Source: Planctomycetota bacterium
Lineage (GTDB): Bacteria > Planctomycetota > Brocadiia > SM23-32
Direction of reading: 5' to 3'
Assembly (NCBI GenBank): GCA_018334735.1
Contig: JAGXLK010000172.1
Coordinates: 1-6,056 of the forward strand
Length of the DNA stretch: 6,056 bases
The position numbers were made by a program, and so were the translations under genes. Position 1 is the first letter of the stretch; each line of letters begins with the position of its first letter. A model generated the notes under the pieces. The model searched no databases. It saw nothing but the letters and a program-made list of their open reading frames with translations, and was not told the DNA's origin. Below, piece by piece: positions 3,233-6,056 of the stretch.

Positions 3233-6056
3233 ATGACGACAGGGTTATGGGGATTAGTTCATCTGCCGCTCAGGTGGCGCGTATTTGTTTCTGTAGCCAT
3301 CCTGCTTCTGCTCCCACCTACCTTTGCTCCACCCGCCGCCTCTGCCGCGAGAAAAACCAAACCGGCTTCGGAATCTAAGTCCCCGGATCAGCAGGCCGGC
3401 GAGCGGCTCGGGGAAGCGTGGTCGGCTTTCTATGCGGGCCGCCTCAAACAGAGCTACAGGCTCGCCGGCAGTCTCACCAAACTGACCTCCCGGCGCGAGC
3501 TGCGCTGGGCCGCCCTCCAGGCCGCCCACATCCAGGCGCGCTGCCTGTGGGCCCGAGGCGACCGGCGCTCGCGCCAGAAAGCCGGGCAAATATGGTCGAA
3601 ACTCGGCCGATCCTCCACCCGTAACTCTCTGCGCCAGCGACTCAAGATCGCGGAGGCGCTCCGCCTGGAGGAGGCTTGGGACGATGCCGACCGGCCCGGT
3701 TTTGAGCGAGTCACCCGGCTCCTGGAGGAGGTCCTGAAGGACAACCAGCCCCACACCGCCACCCCCGAAGCGGCCATCCTGCTGGGACGCATCCGCGCGG
3801 AGGCGGGCCAATTTGAGAAAGCCAGAAAAGCCCTCAAATTTGCCATCGACCTGATGGGAGCCGAAGGCGCCGCCGGGCGGCTGGAGATCCCCGAGAAACT
3901 CACCCGCGTCTTCCTGGAGGAGGCTAAAGCCGTCCGGAAGCGATTGACCTACCAGAGCGACGCCGGCCGGGCGGAGTTTGAGGCGGCCGAGCGGCTGCGC
4001 CGCGCGGCCCGGGCCGACAGGGGCAGGGAGCGGCTGCGCAAGTACAGAAAAGCCCTCCAGGCCTACCGGGAGTTGGTCCGGACGTTCCCCCGCTCGGGCT
4101 ACGCCCCCCGCAGCCAGGTTGCCATCGGGCATTGCCTGATCGGTCTGCAGATGCCGGGCCGTGCCGCCGCTCACTGGAACAAATTCGTCCGCGCCGAACC
4201 GTCCGGCCCGTGGCGGGGTCAGGCGTTTGTGGCGCTTATCGATCTGCTGCTCCGGCAAAAGCTGAACCTGGAGAAAGCCGCAAAATGCGCCGAGCTGGCC
4301 CGCCCGGCCGTTTCGAGGGGGCTGGCGGGTGAGAGATCGGCCGCTTCCTGGAAGACGGTCGCCCGGGAGGTGTGGATCCGTATCGGACTGGTCAGTTTCT
4401 GCCGGGGCGAGCACGAGGTGGCCGCCGAAGCGTTCCGGGAGGCGCGGAATCGCACCGGAGATCGCCACAGCACCGAGCGTCTTCAGCGCCTGATCGATGC
4501 CGCCGCTTCCGGCCGAGCGCTGATTCCCGGCGAGCTCGCGGGGGAAGGTTCCTCGGAAGGGAAAATGAGCCGGCCGGCCCTGGCCCTTTCGATCGGGATG
4601 ATCCACCACCTGGCCGGACGGGAACAGAAAGCGCTGGCGTTCTTTGAGTTTGCAGGGGGGAGATCCGGAGATAAGAATTCCCGCGACCGCCGCCCAATGG
4701 CCGGAGCCACGTCGTTGCAAATTGCGTTCAGTGAATTTGGCAGAGGCGCCGCGCTGCAGTCCGGAAAGAAAACCAACCAGGCGCTCCGGCACTTCCGGAG
4801 GTCTCTTAAGAAAAGTCCCGCCGGGACGTGGCATGACGAGACGCTCTGTCGGATCGGGACGATCATTGAGAAACGGGCCGAAAAGAAAGGCAGCACGCCT
4901 GCGGAACTGGCAACCGGCCGGGCGGAGGCGCTTCCCTGGTGGCGACGGATCCTGAAAAACCACCCGAAAAGCCCGCGCCGTGAGCTGGCCAGTTACCACA
5001 TCGGGCTTCTGCGAGACGAGCTGGCCCGGGCGGCGGCGGACCGGACCTCCGGGAAAACGTGGCAGGGGATCGCCGCCGACCTGACCCAATTTTGCAAAGA
5101 CTATCCCGCAAGTCCCCACGCGGGCGATGCCGCCGTGCGGGCGATCGATATCGCTCTTGAGAGACTTTTTGATATGGAAGCCGCCTCCGAGGCGGCAAAG
5201 GCGGCCGTCGGGTGGGCGGAGAAAATCAAAAACGCCGGGCCGAACTCAGCAGGCCGAAAAGGGCTCCCCGCCTGGTATATGTCGGAGGATCGGCCAACGG
5301 GCAAACAACTGGATGAGATTCTGTTTAAATGCTACTCGCGGGCCGGTCTGGTGTGGCATCTGCTGGGCAGACAGGACAGAGCGGTAGAGATGTTTCGAGC
5401 AGCAAAGCGGTATGAGAATACGCCCCGCGCCGGGGCGGGGGTGCAGACGGGAATGGACCGGATGGTCGCGATTGCGCGGGGGGCGATTGATCCTTTGACT
5501 CCCGGGGATCTTTTGTCCGGGCTAAAACACGAGAAACAGAAGACCGCTCTGCGTCTGGGGGATTTGGCGCTGCTGAGGTTCCGTCCGAAACGGGCGGAAA
5601 AACTGTACGGCCGTCTGCTGGCCGGGTCGAATCCTTTTCCGGACCCTTCGAACCGCTTGAAGTCTTATCTATTTTTCCGGATGGGACAGTCGCTTAAGTA
5701 TCAGCGCCGAAGCGAAGAAGCCAGGGCATACCTTAAGCGGCTCTACGACCCGAAATACAGGGATTACCGCTGGGCCGCCGACGGTATTTTCCGCGTCGGT
5801 ACCTGGATGCAGAACGAGATGCAGGATGCCGAAGCGGCGATGCCCCACTGGGAGCACGTTTTTACCCATAATCCGGAACATCCGGAGGCGGAACGTTCCC
5901 TTTTTTACTACGGAATCATGGCGATGCATAGGCAGCAGTACGCAAAGGCGAAAAAGGCCTTTACGGAATATCTGCGTCGATATCCGGACTCCCGCTGGAC
6001 GGAGCGGGTGCGGACAAAACTTTTGCCCAAAGCCAACAGACTGACGAAGGAGAGTG
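3233..6056 (+). CDS. Large exported TPR-like repeat protein (partial, open at the right edge)
   Basis: The frame runs 941 codons from ATG 3233 without a stop and leaves the window. Residues 1-38 look like a Sec signal peptide: basic LRWR at 13-16, a hydrophobic VFVSVAILLLLPP core, and cleavage after ASA at 36-38. There is no lipobox cysteine and no later membrane segment, so the mature protein should be periplasmic or envelope-associated. The rest is helix-rich and basic, with TPR-like helix pairs best seen near 179-208 (EAAILLGRIRAEAGQFEKARKAL), 270-325 (KYRKALQAYRELVRTFP, then a partner ending HWNKFVRAEP) and 867-926 (HWEHVFTHNPEHPEAERSLF, YAKAKKAFTEYLRRYPDS). The last resembles BamD/YbgF-type TPRs, which mediate protein contacts. 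No catalytic domain is visible. It has its own promoter. Third positions are strongly G/C early and less so after about 5100. Exact function unknown. Confidence 0.88.
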   Translation, partial: MTTGLWGLVHLPLRWRVFVSVAILLLLPPTFAPPAASAARKTKPASESKSPDQQAGERLGEAWSAFYAGRLKQSYRLAGSLTKLTSRRELRWAALQAAHIQARCLWARGDRRSRQKAGQIWSKLGRSSTRNSLRQRLKIAEALRLEEAWDDADRPGFERVTRLLEEVLKDNQPHTATPEAAILLGRIRAEAGQFEKARKALKFAIDLMGAEGAAGRLEIPEKLTRVFLEEAKAVRKRLTYQSDAGRAEFEAAERLRRAARADRGRERLRKYRKALQAYRELVRTFPRSGYAPRSQVAIGHCLIGLQMPGRAAAHWNKFVRAEPSGPWRGQAFVALIDLLLRQKLNLEKAAKCAELARPAVSRGLAGERSAASWKTVAREVWIRIGLVSFCRGEHEVAAEAFREARNRTGDRHSTERLQRLIDAAASGRALIPGELAGEGSSEGKMSRPALALSIGMIHHLAGREQKALAFFEFAGGRSGDKNSRDRRPMAGATSLQIAFSEFGRGAALQSGKKTNQALRHFRRSLKKSPAGTWHDETLCRIGTIIEKRAEKKGSTPAELATGRAEALPWWRRILKNHPKSPRRELASYHIGLLRDELARAAADRTSGKTWQGIAADLTQFCKDYPASPHAGDAAVRAIDIALERLFDMEAASEAAKAAVGWAEKIKNAGPNSAGRKGLPAWYMSEDRPTGKQLDEILFKCYSRAGLVWHLLGRQDRAVEMFRAAKRYENTPRAGAGVQTGMDRMVAIARGAIDPLTPGDLLSGLKHEKQKTALRLGDLALLRFRPKRAEKLYGRLLAGSNPFPDPSNRLKSYLFFRMGQSLKYQRRSEEARAYLKRLYDPKYRDYRWAADGIFRVGTWMQNEMQDAEAAMPHWEHVFTHNPEHPEAERSLFYYGIMAMHRQQYAKAKKAFTEYLRRYPDSRWTERVRTKLLPKANRLTKES
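6047..6052 (+). promoter_or_regulatory. Possible ribosome binding site of a gene starting just beyond the window
   Basis: AAGGAG sits within the TPR-like coding frame, four bases before the right edge. It matches the AGGAG sites of the two sugar genes. Falling just after a TPR-like unit that could be C-terminal, it hints that the frame ends soon and an overlapping gene begins. The sequence needed to confirm this is outside the window. Confidence 0.25.

Noticed and set aside
3254..5119. Open reading frame of 621 codons on the - strand, opposite the TPR-like gene
   Set aside because: It is in exact codon register with the sense gene, so it stays open simply because the sense strand uses no TTA, CTA or TCA codons there; it ends at the sense TTA at 3254-3256. 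The product is Pro/Arg/Gly-rich with no recognisable domain, while the sense frame has a signal peptide, TPR units, a promoter and a longer open run.

Overview
The window looks like bacterial chromosome with moderately high G+C content, Shine-Dalgarno-led genes and a sigma70-type promoter. Gene content (an FGGY sugar kinase, a Gfo/Idh/MocA dehydrogenase, a TIM-barrel sugar isomerase/epimerase and a very large secreted TPR-like protein), together with a roomy, repeat-bearing intergenic region, fits a polysaccharide- or glycoside-degrading bacterium, perhaps of the PVC superphylum or a neighbouring phylum such as Hydrogenedentota. This taxonomic guess is an inference from style and gene content; no marker gene is present.

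Layout, all genes on the + strand. (1) 1-180: the 3' end of an FGGY-family carbohydrate kinase. (2) 181-370: a spacer with a tentative promoter and small inverted repeats. (3) 371-1540: a Gfo/Idh/MocA NAD(P)-dependent dehydrogenase whose sequence pattern recalls levoglucosan dehydrogenase-like enzymes. (4) 1638-2633: a sugar phosphate isomerase/epimerase-type TIM barrel, followed by a strong intrinsic terminator at 2682-2715. (5) 2716-3125: about 400 bases with no credible gene, holding three related hairpins built on CTGGACTTCAG / CTGGAGTTCAG arms. (6) 3126-3153: a near-consensus promoter (TTGACG, 16 bases, TATAAT). (7) 3233 to the window end: at least 941 codons of an exported, helix-rich TPR-like protein, open at the right edge.

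The first three genes probably serve one sugar-catabolic module. The dehydrogenase oxidises a sugar or glycoside, the TIM-barrel enzyme isomerises, epimerises or eliminates on the resulting keto-sugar, and the kinase phosphorylates a sugar product for central metabolism. The exact substrate cannot be read from the sequence. The TPR-like gene has its own promoter and is functionally separate, probably acting at the cell envelope.

The most unusual item is the intergenic hairpin-repeat cluster at 2838-3040. Two copies share both arms exactly but have different interiors, and a third, degenerate copy between them can fold alone or pair with its neighbours. I did not find a clearly new multi-gene system.
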